Origin: Ceratothoa steindachneri
Lineage: Eukaryota > Arthropoda > Malacostraca > Isopoda > Cymothoidae
DNA: 64,000 nt
NCBI GenBank assembly: GCA_963969495.1
Contig: OZ018330.1
Location: 70,588,637-70,652,636, forward strand
Reading direction: 5' to 3'
The notes under the pieces were generated by a model. That model was not told the DNA's origin. It saw nothing but the letters and a program-made list of their open reading frames with translations, and did no database searches. Below are positions 22,219 through 31,178 of the stretch, in pieces (the first letter of the stretch is position 1; each line of letters begins with the position of its first letter). The position numbers and the translations under genes are program-made.

Positions 22219-23484
22219 ATGGAAGTAAGAAAAGAAGCGTTAGAATTGGAAGAAAGGAGAAGAAAAGAAGTGTTAGAAATGGAAGCAAGAAAAGAAGAAT
22301 TTGAAGAAAGAGAAAGGATTCGAAAACATGACAGGGAATTTAGCAGAGACCAAGTAGAAGTCAGTTCTGTTGGATCCCGTGACCATCAACCCCAGCCCCC
22401 CACTATGAAACTTCCCCAATATAAAGACGAAGAAGATTTGTGCTCATACTTAACACATTTTGAAAAGATCTTCGAGGTAAACGGATGGGCCCTAGAATCC
22501 GAAGGAGGGAGTAGATTGCTCCCATTGCACAGTCCGCGCTTAAGAGAAATTTTCATCTCGTTACCACATGAAGCTACAATAGACTATAGCACCTTGAAGG
22601 CCGAATTGCTATCTGCCTTCAACTTGAACCTTCAGTTCTACCACGTTAAGTTTAGATCGGCTAAAATCCAGCCCGGTCAAACTTACCAACATTTTGGATA
22701 TATCCTGAAGCGAAACCTCCAGTTCTGGCTAGAATCCTCCGAAGTCGAATCGGAGTATGAGGCCCTGATTGGCTTTATGTTAAAAGATCAGCTATTATCC
22801 ACCCTTCCCCAGGAGATCCGAGCATTCGTGCAAGACCGCCGAGCGTCTACCTTTCAAGAATGCCTCGAGGAAGCTGATCTACATGCGAAAAATCATCGCC
22901 TATACCCACAGGATACCCGGAAGAATAGTCCCCCGTCCCCGAAGAATAAATTATGTCAATGCAAGTCCCAAACAAGGAAACCCCCTCCATTGATAGAGAC
23001 CACAGCCCCGTTCAGGCCAAAGAATAAGCCTTTTGTAGCCCACGAAGACAGAAAACCCCCAGTCGTTAATACCCCCTACAATAACCAGCACAAGAATAAG
23101 CAGGTTATATGCTACTCCTGTGGTTTCCCCGGCCATTATAAGTCCCAATGTGTACAGAATTCCAGCCTACGTCCCACCCAGAGCCAACAAGTTCACCAAG
23201 TAACCGCTACCCTTCCCTCGGAACAGCCGTCCACGCTTACGTCATCCCCCTCGTCTCCATCCCCACAGGAATTTCAAGTGAACTTCCTGTTCAACAAAAG
23301 TTCCCCCGGAGGACTAAATTTCGAAACCGGCTCGATCAATGGCTGTAAAGTGTCTACCCTCATCAGAGACACAGGGTGCACATGCATTGTGGTGTCAGCC
23401 AAATTGCTTCCCCCTGTCGACCCCCAACATAAGAAGTACGCAATTGTACACGACTTCTTGGTTGAGAAAATAGATTCTTGGTAA
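22219..23484 (+). CDS. G3 gag (SCAN-like domain, CCHC zinc knuckle) plus protease start
   Basis: A 421-codon open frame. Residues 1-45 are a highly charged E/K/R coiled-coil-like stretch. Residues ~55-230 (MKLPQYKDEEDLCSYLTHFE through DYSTLKAELLSAFNLNLQFY, GQTYQHFGYILKRNLQFWL and DQLLSTLPQEIRAFVQDRRA) match the SCAN-related gag capsid fold. A CCHC knuckle, CYSCGFPGHYKSQC, is near residue 297. The frame runs into a protease-like GCKVSTLIRDTGCTCIVVSA, with D-T-G present. It is the longest intact frame in the window, though the element as a whole is defective. The start at 22219 is the first Met; upstream codons (22106-22218) are also gag-like (FVKQGQALGLTGQELKEFV), so the true start may be earlier. 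Confidence 0.85.
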   Translation: MEVRKEALELEERRRKEVLEMEARKEEFEERERIRKHDREFSRDQVEVSSVGSRDHQPQPPTMKLPQYKDEEDLCSYLTHFEKIFEVNGWALESEGGSRLLPLHSPRLREIFISLPHEATIDYSTLKAELLSAFNLNLQFYHVKFRSAKIQPGQTYQHFGYILKRNLQFWLESSEVESEYEALIGFMLKDQLLSTLPQEIRAFVQDRRASTFQECLEEADLHAKNHRLYPQDTRKNSPPSPKNKLCQCKSQTRKPPPLIETTAPFRPKNKPFVAHEDRKPPVVNTPYNNQHKNKQVICYSCGFPGHYKSQCVQNSSLRPTQSQQVHQVTATLPSEQPSTLTSSPSSPSPQEFQVNFLFNKSSPGGLNFETGSINGCKVSTLIRDTGCTCIVVSAKLLPPVDPQHKKYAIVHDFLVEKIDSW

Positions 23485-23775
23485 TCCGCTGCCATGTACA
23501 GTGTAAATATTTCACTGGTTGGGCCGACGTAGTGGCAGCCCCCATCAAATTTCGCTCGGTACTCATTGGCCAGTGCGCACTACTCTCCCCGATTGAATTG
23601 ACTCAAGCTGTCGTCACTCGAGCGCAAGCTATCCGCGAGGCCTCCCCCCCCAACGCGCCTTTTCACCCCAGAGGCTCCTTTAGAGGTTCCAACGAGTAAT
23701 GCACAATTCCTCAGAGCTCAGCAGAGCTGCCCTTTACTTCAATTCCTTTGGGAAAAGGCCTGAAAGAACGAAGAG
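23485..23775 (+). pseudogene. G3 protease remainder
   Basis: After the stop at 23482 another frame has MVIRCHVQCKYFTGWADVVA and ELTQAVVTRAQAIREASPPN. The latter resembles the linker between protease and the next pol domain in SCAN-gag elements (an 'AVVTRAQ' motif). Broken by stops and a frame change. Confidence 0.5.
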
Positions 23776-24131
23776 GTGATCTTTCGAGGGAACCGTCCCA
23801 TAAGGTACATCATTAATGACTCCCTTCTGTTTCGCACCTTGCGAGATGAGTCTGACCCACCTTCCAAGGTCATGTGTATTCCGCGCACACATGTAGACCA
23901 AATCCTGCGAGTAGCACATGAAAGTCCCATGGCCGGTCATTTCGGTCATAACAAGACTTCTCAGCGAGTATTTAAATACTTTTTTTGGCCCGGTGCAGCC
24001 AAAGATATTGCAGAATTCTGCAAAACGTGCGATTTGTGCCAGAAAACGACGGCAAAAGGTCGAATAGCCCCAGCTCCCCTGCAAAGAACCCCAGTCATTT
24101 CAGAGCCCTTCTCGAGAGTCGCCTTCAACGA
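23776..24131 (+). pseudogene. G3 integrase N-terminal zinc domain
   Basis: HESPMAGHFGHNKTSQRVFK, then YFFWPGAAKDIAEFCKTCDL and CQKTTAKG form the H-H-C-C zinc-binding domain of a retroelement integrase (His codons at 23917 and 23938, Cys codons at 24019-24039). It ends SEPFSRVAFN, where the catalytic core should start. The next residues, EETAIDAVHPNNPLN, do not match a core, so the D,D35E domain has been deleted. Its place before RT defines the unusual pol order. Confidence 0.9.
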
Positions 24132-24188
24132 AGAAACGGCAATTGACGCCGTCCACCCAAACAACCCCCTAAATATTGTTAATTCGAT

Positions 24189-25135
24189 TTGCGTAGAGTC
24201 AAGCGAAGATTGTCCCCTCCCCGTCCTCCCGTCCAAGCTGCCCCCCATAAAAGAACCTTTCCCCGAGTTGGATGTAACTCCGACCTCACCCCTGCCCAAA
24301 GGAACCAAATGATGGCGCTTTTGGAAGAATTTAGTGACGTCATTTCCGAGTCACCCGGATGCTCGACTCAGTTCGAACATGATATCGCCCTCACTACGCT
24401 CGAACCTGTGCGATGTAAGCCCTATCCCGTACCGGTGCACCTAAGAGACGCTTTCAATGAGGAAGTCGACAATCTCTTGCAATTAGGGATTATCGAGCCA
24501 TCTACGTCCGACTACTGTTCCCAATAGTCATGGTCCGCAAGCCAGACCAGTCCTTTAGGATGTGCGTCGATTTTCGGAAGCTAAACACCGTCACAGTGTT
24601 TGACGCCGAACCTCTCCCCCTAATTGACCAAAATTTACATCTCTTCGAAGGAGCCGCCTACAACACTGAGATAGACCTATGTAAGGCCTATTATCAAATC
24701 CCCCTAAAGGCATCAGCGAGGAAACTAACAGCCTTTACTACAGACAAAGGTTTAATGGAATTCACTCGTCTTCCTTTTGGCCTAGTCACTGCCTGCAGTA
24801 GCTACAAGCGCATAATGCGCCGTGTAATAGACGGTTTAAAAAATATTTCTTTTTATTTTGATAACGTGTATGTGGCTGCACGTTCATGGAACGACCATAT
24901 CTTGTCCCTCCGCCGGCTTTTAGAACACTTAAAGCATCATGGCTTAACGATTAAACCCTCAAAATTCCATTTTTCTTATAAATCCATAGAATACCTTGGA
25001 TTTAAAATAGGCGAAAGTCATCTGGCCCCACAGAAAGAAAAGGTAAAGGCTATTGTAAATATGCCCCTACCGCGCACCAAGAAGCAATTACGGTCTTTCC
25101 TCGGTTCCACTTCGTACCCCAATTCGCTTCTGTAG
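24189..25135 (+). pseudogene. G3 reverse transcriptase
   Basis: The first frame (24189-24527) carries EFSDVISESPGCSTQFEHDI and RDAFNEEVDNLLQLGIIEPS. After a frameshift the second (24530-25135) carries MVRKPDQSFRMCVDFRKLNT, YNTEIDLCKAYYQIPL and FTRLPFGLVTACSSYKRIMR. The catalytic box is FYFDNVYVA: YxDD has become Y-F-D-N, losing a metal-binding Asp. Connection residues EYLGFKIGESHLAPQKEKVK follow. The enzyme cannot be active. Confidence 0.92.
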
Positions 25136-25660
25136 CAGCTCCTCTAAACGACCTGCTAAAAAAGAAACTCCCGGACCCCCTCCAGTGGAACCCCGACGAC
25201 GAAGCGCACTTTGAAGAGCTCAAAGAGAAGTTAGTCTCCCCCCCGATCTTAAAATAAAGAACCCTCAAAAAAAAAATTTGGCGTAAGGACAGATACCTCC
25301 CAACTGGGTATTGGCTGCGTATTACTGCAATACGACGAGGACCAAGAACCCGCTCCTATAAGTTATGCGAGTCGCCGACTGACAGGCCGCGAAAGGTCGT
25401 ACGCTACGGTAGAACTGGAAGCTCTAGCGATTGTTTTGGGGATAACAAAATTTAGAATGTATCTGGTAGGTCGTCCATTCCTCATAGAGACTCATCATAG
25501 ACCGTTAGCCTACTTAAAAACTTGTAAAAACTGAAACGGCGGGCTAATGCGTTGGTTATTATTGCTAGATGAGTACCGTTATGAAATCAGGTATCTAAAA
25601 GGGTCTGACAATGTACTCGCAGATAGCCTTTCGAGAAACGCAATTTCAGATAGCGATTAA
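25136..25660 (+). pseudogene. G3 RNase H
   Basis: In shifting frames: PDPLQWNPDDEAHFEELKEK, then a frameshift at an A9 run (25268-25276), then SQLGIGCVLLQYDEDQEPAP, RERSYATVELEALAIVLGIT, IETHHRPLAYLKTCKN and GSDNVLADSLSRNAISDSD with a stop at 25660. Only ~270 bp separate this from the 3' LTR, leaving no space for a downstream integrase. Confidence 0.88.
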
Positions 25661-25929
25661 TAGTCAATTATTTATTTTTTTGTGTGTATCTCTTTGTATA
25701 ATAATTATTTCTTGCCTGTACTCTGTATGTGTTTTGCTTTGTTTTGTATATGTAAATTAGAGAAACTGACGTAGCAGTAGTATTTTGTAGCCATTAGATA
25801 CTAAGGTAAATTTCTAACGGTTTGATAAAATTACCGACTCAATTGTTCGAGTCGATAATTACAAATTCCCCCGGTGAAGTTAATTTTCACATTATTCCTT
25901 ATTTCATGGTGGAATAATGTTCCTCGAAA
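25661..25929 (+). other. G3 3' untranslated region
   Basis: T-rich non-coding sequence between the RNase H stop and the 3' LTR. No polypurine tract is obvious; 'gaaataggtagg' (25926-25937) is the nearest purine-rich run. Confidence 0.5.
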
Positions 25930-26973
25930 TAGGTAGGCGTATGACGTACATACTTGCATGCCGTCAGACAATCGTGGGAACGGAAGAAATTTGTCGTTTG
26001 AGTTGACCTTTTCTCCTCTCCCCCCCCACTTCCCCAACAGGCGACAGGAAGTCCGACGAAAGATGGCCTATCTCACAGAGAAGCTTAAATTCTATTTGCC
26101 TTCTTTATGATACAATGGAGATTGTCCAGAAGGCGCTTCGATAATCGATAAACGAATTGTCGTGAATGGAATCTCTCTCTCGATTTCACACAGTCCGCGG
26201 TATAAATGACAACGCTGTTCACCCCTCTACAGCAGTGTCCCAAACCTACTCGCGTAACCCTCACGTTGAACGAGACTCGTTGCCGTAACGTATCGACTGC
26301 CAACGCGCCGCTGAGTTAACTTGGTCACTGTCTCAAAGTGTTCCTGAGGAAAATCCGGCCCCACAGAGTCTGTGACTAGTAGAATACGCTCTGTTGCTCA
26401 ACGTAACTTGAGAAAGAAAAAGGAACATCCAAATAGTTACTGGAAATTACTATTTGTTAGTGTCACATCCAGTTAGGAGTGAACTAACCGAGAACTCGTG
26501 TTAACGCCACCCGAACCACCCCGTCTGGACCAAAGTAGTCGTTTCTCCAATCCATCACAATTAATGGTAATCTGTAAGCCCAGTGTCCCTCTATTCTTAA
26601 ATTACCTATTTAATTAACAGTGATTGATACTCCCATTGAGTCATTATAAATCTAGACGCTTAACGTCCGTGTTTAATATTTAATCCTTATTTACCTAAAT
26701 GCCCGTTTAACTATTGCTTTTAATTATTATATTTGTGTAAAGTAAAGTTTATTTTTGTTCGTGTGTTTATTTGTGGCTCCTCCTTTTTGACGTACCTTTG
26801 GCATGACTTTAATTAAGAATCCCTTCGGCTAATTTATTCAACCTGTATTATGCATTCTTAGAATTTAATAATCACAAACCTCCCCACAGTAACAAGTGGG
26901 ACTTTTATAGTGTGAATCCTGGCCGTGGCACAACTTGCCTCTAACTAGCCTTCGCACGTTCAGTAGGAATTAA

Positions 26974-27061
<88 letters not shown>

Positions 27062-27167
27062 CGTAGATTGAGTCATAGGGTCAATACCATCGACTTAAAC
27101 AAAAGCAGTGTGTCCAGATCAAGGACTATAATAACTAATGAACCAGACTATAAGCAATTCTACGACA
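25930..27167 (+). repeat. G3 3' LTR with internal (AT)n insertion
   Basis: Matches 20611-21788. Differences: a ~50-bp deletion after 'gaactaaccg' (about 26490), and a ~105-bp insertion at about 26962-27076 holding an 81-bp (AT)n tract. Ends CTACGACA at 27167. Confidence 0.88.
26978..27058. repeat. (AT)n microsatellite
   Basis: About 81 bp of pure AT, within an insertion that is absent from the 5' LTR of the same element and so younger than it. Left flank 'gtaggaattaaagac', right flank 'gatcgtagattgagtca'. Confidence 0.95.
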
Positions 27168-28262
27168 GTCAGTAAGGGTGATAAATTACCGAGTTATCGT
27201 GTAATCTTCTGGCAATGACTCCGGTCTTGATACAGATGTGCCAGTTGGTTTGCGTTGCCCTTCCTTACTTCTTAAAAAAGTGTTTTTTTGATGCTATTGG
27301 GTGCCCTAAGCCGAAGGGCGGTCTATTTCTAGCGACGTGGGCAAATAGCCCGGAGGATAGTGATAGAACACACCAGGGTAGAACCCTGGCATTTCGGGAG
27401 TTATGTAATCGTGAGGAATTGCGATTAACGATGAGAATGCACAAAGGTTGGTTTCCCGATAATAAGGCCTTGAAGCAGGGAGATTGAGGAACGGCAGGAT
27501 ATTGAAGTCACCACCGCAAAAATAGAATTATTATTGAACTATAACTTATTGCACTTTACAGAAAGTTTTTAATTTAAGTTTTAAGTTCTAAGTTATGCCA
27601 TGAATTAAGTTCGAGGTCAAGTACGGGCAAAATCTAAAGAAGGCCGGACGAATAAAGCCTTTAAGAGTTACACCTTAATGTCTGCGTTATGTACACGACT
27701 ATATAAAGGATGAATTGCGCAAATCCAAGAGATCGGACTGAACGATATATAACGCGAGATATTGCTATATAAAAATAGTAGTACTCCTTTTTTTGTTCTG
27801 GCTTCACACAGTTATATACATTCAATTCAAGCCACGCCCTACAGGTTTCCGGTCCAACTAAGCCACACCTCCCTAATATGTGCCGGCCTGTTGATTGGTC
27901 GGCATTGACATAACTCGCCTCTTGATTGGCTACTGCCGAACATATTGATAAGGGAGGCACTCCGACTATTGGGTGAAATTCTTTGTGGGCGGTGGCATAT
28001 TGCCATGGAGACAGCTTTCTAATTTCCCTTGTATTTGCTTAATCGTGATAACTATCCAGTCTATTCTGGATTCTGCTTTGATTATAATGTTTGCCTAAGA
28101 TTGCCTCGACCAACTCTAACAGAGATAACTGTGCTCCGTTTACTGTCGTGTGATATTCTCTTAAACGTCGCTAACTCTACTTTCTCTCTCTCTCTCTCTG
28201 TACTTTATGTATGTGGCGACTCTCATGTGTGTCCTATTTGGACGTACACGCCGGTCGCTGCA
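27168..28262 (-). repeat. G2 5' LTR, outer 1.1 kb
   Basis: Continuation of the 20511-20610 LTR part after the G3 insertion. It matches 14920-15976 and ends '...ggtcgctgca' at 28262, followed by GTCAC. Confidence 0.9.
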
Positions 28263-28267
28263 GTCAC

Positions 28268-30270
28268 CATCAACAAGATCAGTTCATTGTTTTGTTTGTA
28301 AATTGTTTGTTCCTAAAAAAAATCTCAAATTTTGTTATAAGAGACGGGTTCAGTGACTGGCGAAATACTATAGTAATTGATAACATGAGGATATCACTAC
28401 TCACCGAGACTCATTGCTAACATATTTAACTAGCAGATAAGGTGCGGGGCTGAAGTCACAGTTGTAGAAACAAGGTCAGGAAGAGTGTGATTACTGGGAA
28501 CATGTCTTGAGGCGTCTCATAGCTTTTATTAATACGTTAGCTGAACGTAGCTTGGCTTTTCAAGGAATTTTTAGAAAGGTTTACAACATTGCAAATGTTA
28601 TGTTTTTAGGACTGCTTGAACTCTGCTGCCACTTCGATCCTTTTTAGCAGACCACATTACGAAAATATGGAAATTCTGGCAAAGGAAATCCTTCTTATCT
28701 GTAAAAGACCACCTGCGAGGAACTCATTCAGCTAATGGCACAAAAGTCCATGCGTTCATTGCTAAAGAAGTTAAATCTTCTGGTTATTTTAGTTTGTCCG
28801 TTGATTCAAAACTAGATTTATCACATAGCAATCAGTGAAGTGTTGTACTTAGGTACTTGAAAGATGGACAGCCTATTGAACGCTTTTTACCCTTTCTGGA
28901 AATAGAAAACCACACTGGCGAGAAAATGGCAAACCAGGTGTTGCAGTACTTACGTGAAGCTTGTAGGTTAAATTTTTCAATATGTATTGGTCAGTCTTAT
29001 GACAATGCTACTAACATATAGGGCGTTATAAGGTGATGCAGCAAAAATCTAGAAACAAACAAGTTTTTCTATATGTACCCTGTGCAGCTCATTCACTAAA
29101 TCTAGTTAGCCGAAGTGTTGTTGACTGCTGCCAAGTTTGCTGTTAATTTTTTCTCTATTGTACAATTACTGTAAATCTTTTTTTGGGCCTCAATCAGCCG
29201 GTGGAAAATTGTTAAAGATCGTGTTAAAAATGAAAGTGTCTTGAAATCTCTCTCTGATACAATATGGGAGCCACATGCTATTATGGCAACAGCAACAATT
29301 TTAAAAATTTTCCTTGAAATTTTAGAAGCATTAGAATATATAGCCGAAGACCAGTCACATAAAGGAGACGCTAGAAGATAAGCAAATAATATTACAGATA
29401 AGATGCAAGAGCTAGAATTCTGTTTACGTTGAGTTTTTCGAATGAGGTTTTGAAGAATTTTCACAGAATAAGCAAAGTTCTACAAAATGAGGATGAGAAA
29501 TTAAAAACATTGCAGATGTGTATGTATCATTAGCCGACCAACTGTGCACTTCACGAAATGAATTTGAAAAATATGAAAGAAATGCAAAGGAAATGTTACT
29601 AGATATTGATTACAAGGCCGCTACAATTCGCAGACGTATCAAAAAGAAGGTACTTAATGACGGAGATACACCAGAAGTATATCTGAAAGACAGAGATAAT
29701 TTCATACCACCACCTTTTACACAATTGTTGACAAACTTGCAACTAAGATGAAAAGAAGAGGAGAGATATAGAAAGAAATAGAGGAGAGATTTTCTTTTCT
29801 AAGTGATGTGCTATATAATGTCATTTCATCCTCTATTAACATTGAAAGGTATTCTCATTGCTGTCAAAAGCTGATTGATGCTTACCCAGAGGACATCAAC
29901 AGTAATTTCTCAGTTTCATTTATATGTGCGCCATAAGTTCTGTGCAACAGAAAAATGTAAACACTAGATTCAGTCATGCTAAACCTTATAAAATAAGTGT
30001 AGAAGACAATATTGAATGTGCCTTTCCAAATGTAGACATTGCCTTCCGTATATTTTTAACATTAATGGTCACAATTTGCTTAGCTGAGCGTTCATTTTCA
30101 CGGTTGAAATATATTAAAAATGCCCTCAGAACAACTATGCAAAAAGGCAGGCTGGATACCTTATCTCTATTATGTATAGAAGCAGATGTGTTACGTAAGA
30201 TTGATTATGAGGATCTGATAAAATCTATACTTTGCAAGGGAAAAAAGTATAAGAAAATTATTCAACTATA
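28268..30270 (+). pseudogene. hAT-A transposase, central and C-terminal part
   Basis: Starts SVHCFVCKLF (zinc-finger end), then DGFSDWRNTIVIDN, DYWEHVLRRLIAFINTLAER, GKGNPSYLSKTTCEELIQLM and other blocks in all frames. The C-terminal open frame 29924-30271 contains ICLAERSFSRLKYIKNALRT, then RLDTLSLLCIEADVLRKIDY, the hAT dimerisation domain. It would be a cut-and-paste transposase. Many stops and frameshifts indicate an old copy. Confidence 0.85.
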
Positions 30271-30453
30271 AATAAATTGGAACCATACAGAAATAAATAT
30301 TATTTTCCTTTTTACTGTAAATTTTGTTTAGTTTCAATTTTTTTATAAATAAGACTTTATTGTTTATTACTGTTTATATTTTGAATTACAAATGTATGGG
30401 GGCACCAAAATTTTTTAGTGCTTAGGGCCTCTAAGGATCTTCATCCGGCCCTG

Positions 30454-31178
30454 TATGTAGGCCTATATACGAGTATGTTTAAATTTAGAGTACAGTACTG
30501 GTATTGCTTTACTTCATGCTAAATTGCTGATTAAAGGTTGTCTGATAAGATGATATTATTTTCTTTGTTACTCCATTAATTACTACATCATTTGTAATAT
30601 TATCATAATGAATTGTACGGAAAGAGAGCGTGAAGCTCGCTGGGGGAGGGGGGGGGGGCGAGGGGCCCAAAGAAGATCGAAGCCTAGAGGCCCTGCCATG
30701 GGTTAATACAGCACGGACTGTAGCAGATATATATATCGCCCTGAATAATTTAAGTAGAGTTGTAATATATTTTTTACGTTCTAAACGGGGGAAAAAACAT
30801 GGCGCCTCAAGAATTTAAACTAAGTGCAAAATAAAAACCAATAACAGAATATCGTTGCGGGCTGAACGAAAGGTTTGTATTCAAAACAAAAACAGAAAAG
30901 TGGCCGAACCTGTATTCTGGAGTGTTATCTCTAACCTAACCAAACTTAACCTTACCTAACCAAACCAAATCTAATCTAACCTAGCATTTTATGATGAGTT
31001 AGGTTTGGTTTGGTTAGATTAGGTCAGGTACTGTTAGGTTAGCGATTTATGATCGTCATTGTCTCCGCTTATTTTTCCCGAAAATTACTGACAATGTGGC
31101 TGTGTATTCCATCTTTAGCAACTTTTTTACGATCGGTTGTCATGGGAACAGTTATAATTCATCTAAACGTATTGTGCT
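30454..31178. other. Spacer between hAT-A and hAT-B, with TTAGG-like inverted repeat
   Basis: No gene. Bases 30629-30661 hold a G-rich run. Bases 30929-30985 are an AACC/CTAACC-rich stretch and 30995-31043 carry its complement (TTAGGTTTGGTTTGG), an imperfect foldback of telomere-repeat-like words. Confidence 0.7.

Larger units (their letters stand above)
20611..27167 (+). mobile_element. Gmr1-like Ty3/gypsy element G3 (integrase before RT), internally deleted
   Basis: LTRs of ~1.2 kb at 20611-21788 and about 25930-27167 are nearly identical: two mismatches in about 290 bp compared by eye. Order on the plus strand: PBS, gag with CCHC knuckle, protease remnant, integrase zinc domain, RT, RNase H, then directly the 3' LTR. 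Integrase therefore sits upstream of RT, the reverse of ordinary Ty3/gypsy and as in the Gmr1 group. The integrase catalytic core is missing. Flanks 'ccag' and 'tcag' may be the target duplication. Confidence 0.88.
14809..28262 (-). mobile_element. Ty3/gypsy retrotransposon G2 (minus strand), host of G3
   Basis: LTRs lie at 14809-15976 (3' LTR) and 20511-20610 plus 27168-28262 (5' LTR, interrupted by G3). LTR ends read TGTAG...CTACA on the better-preserved copy. Internal order on the minus strand is PBS, gag, protease-RT, RNase H, integrase, the standard gypsy order. LTRs differ by several per cent by eye, more than those of G3, which fits the nesting order. Nonsense codons and frameshifts inactivate pol. 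Confidence 0.9.
14170..30453 (+). mobile_element. hAT-A: ZMYM1-like hAT transposon, split by nested retroelements
   Basis: Two parts of one plus-strand hAT transposase lie at about 14170-14808 and 28263-30270, separated by 13.4 kb of retrotransposon. The right terminus is 'atccggccctg' ending at 30453, matching the hAT-type end CAGGGCCGGAT in reverse. The left terminus was not found. The reading resumes at 28268 in a zinc-finger segment (SVHCFVCKLF) exactly where it broke off (KREW) at 14808. Confidence 0.8.

Noticed and set aside
7014..28262. Endogenous retrovirus with envelope gene
   Set aside because: None of the three LTR-type elements shows an envelope-like frame after pol; they are plain retrotransposons.
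30629..30661. G-rich run as a G-quadruplex regulator
   Set aside because: A simple homopolymer-like run with no gene next to it.
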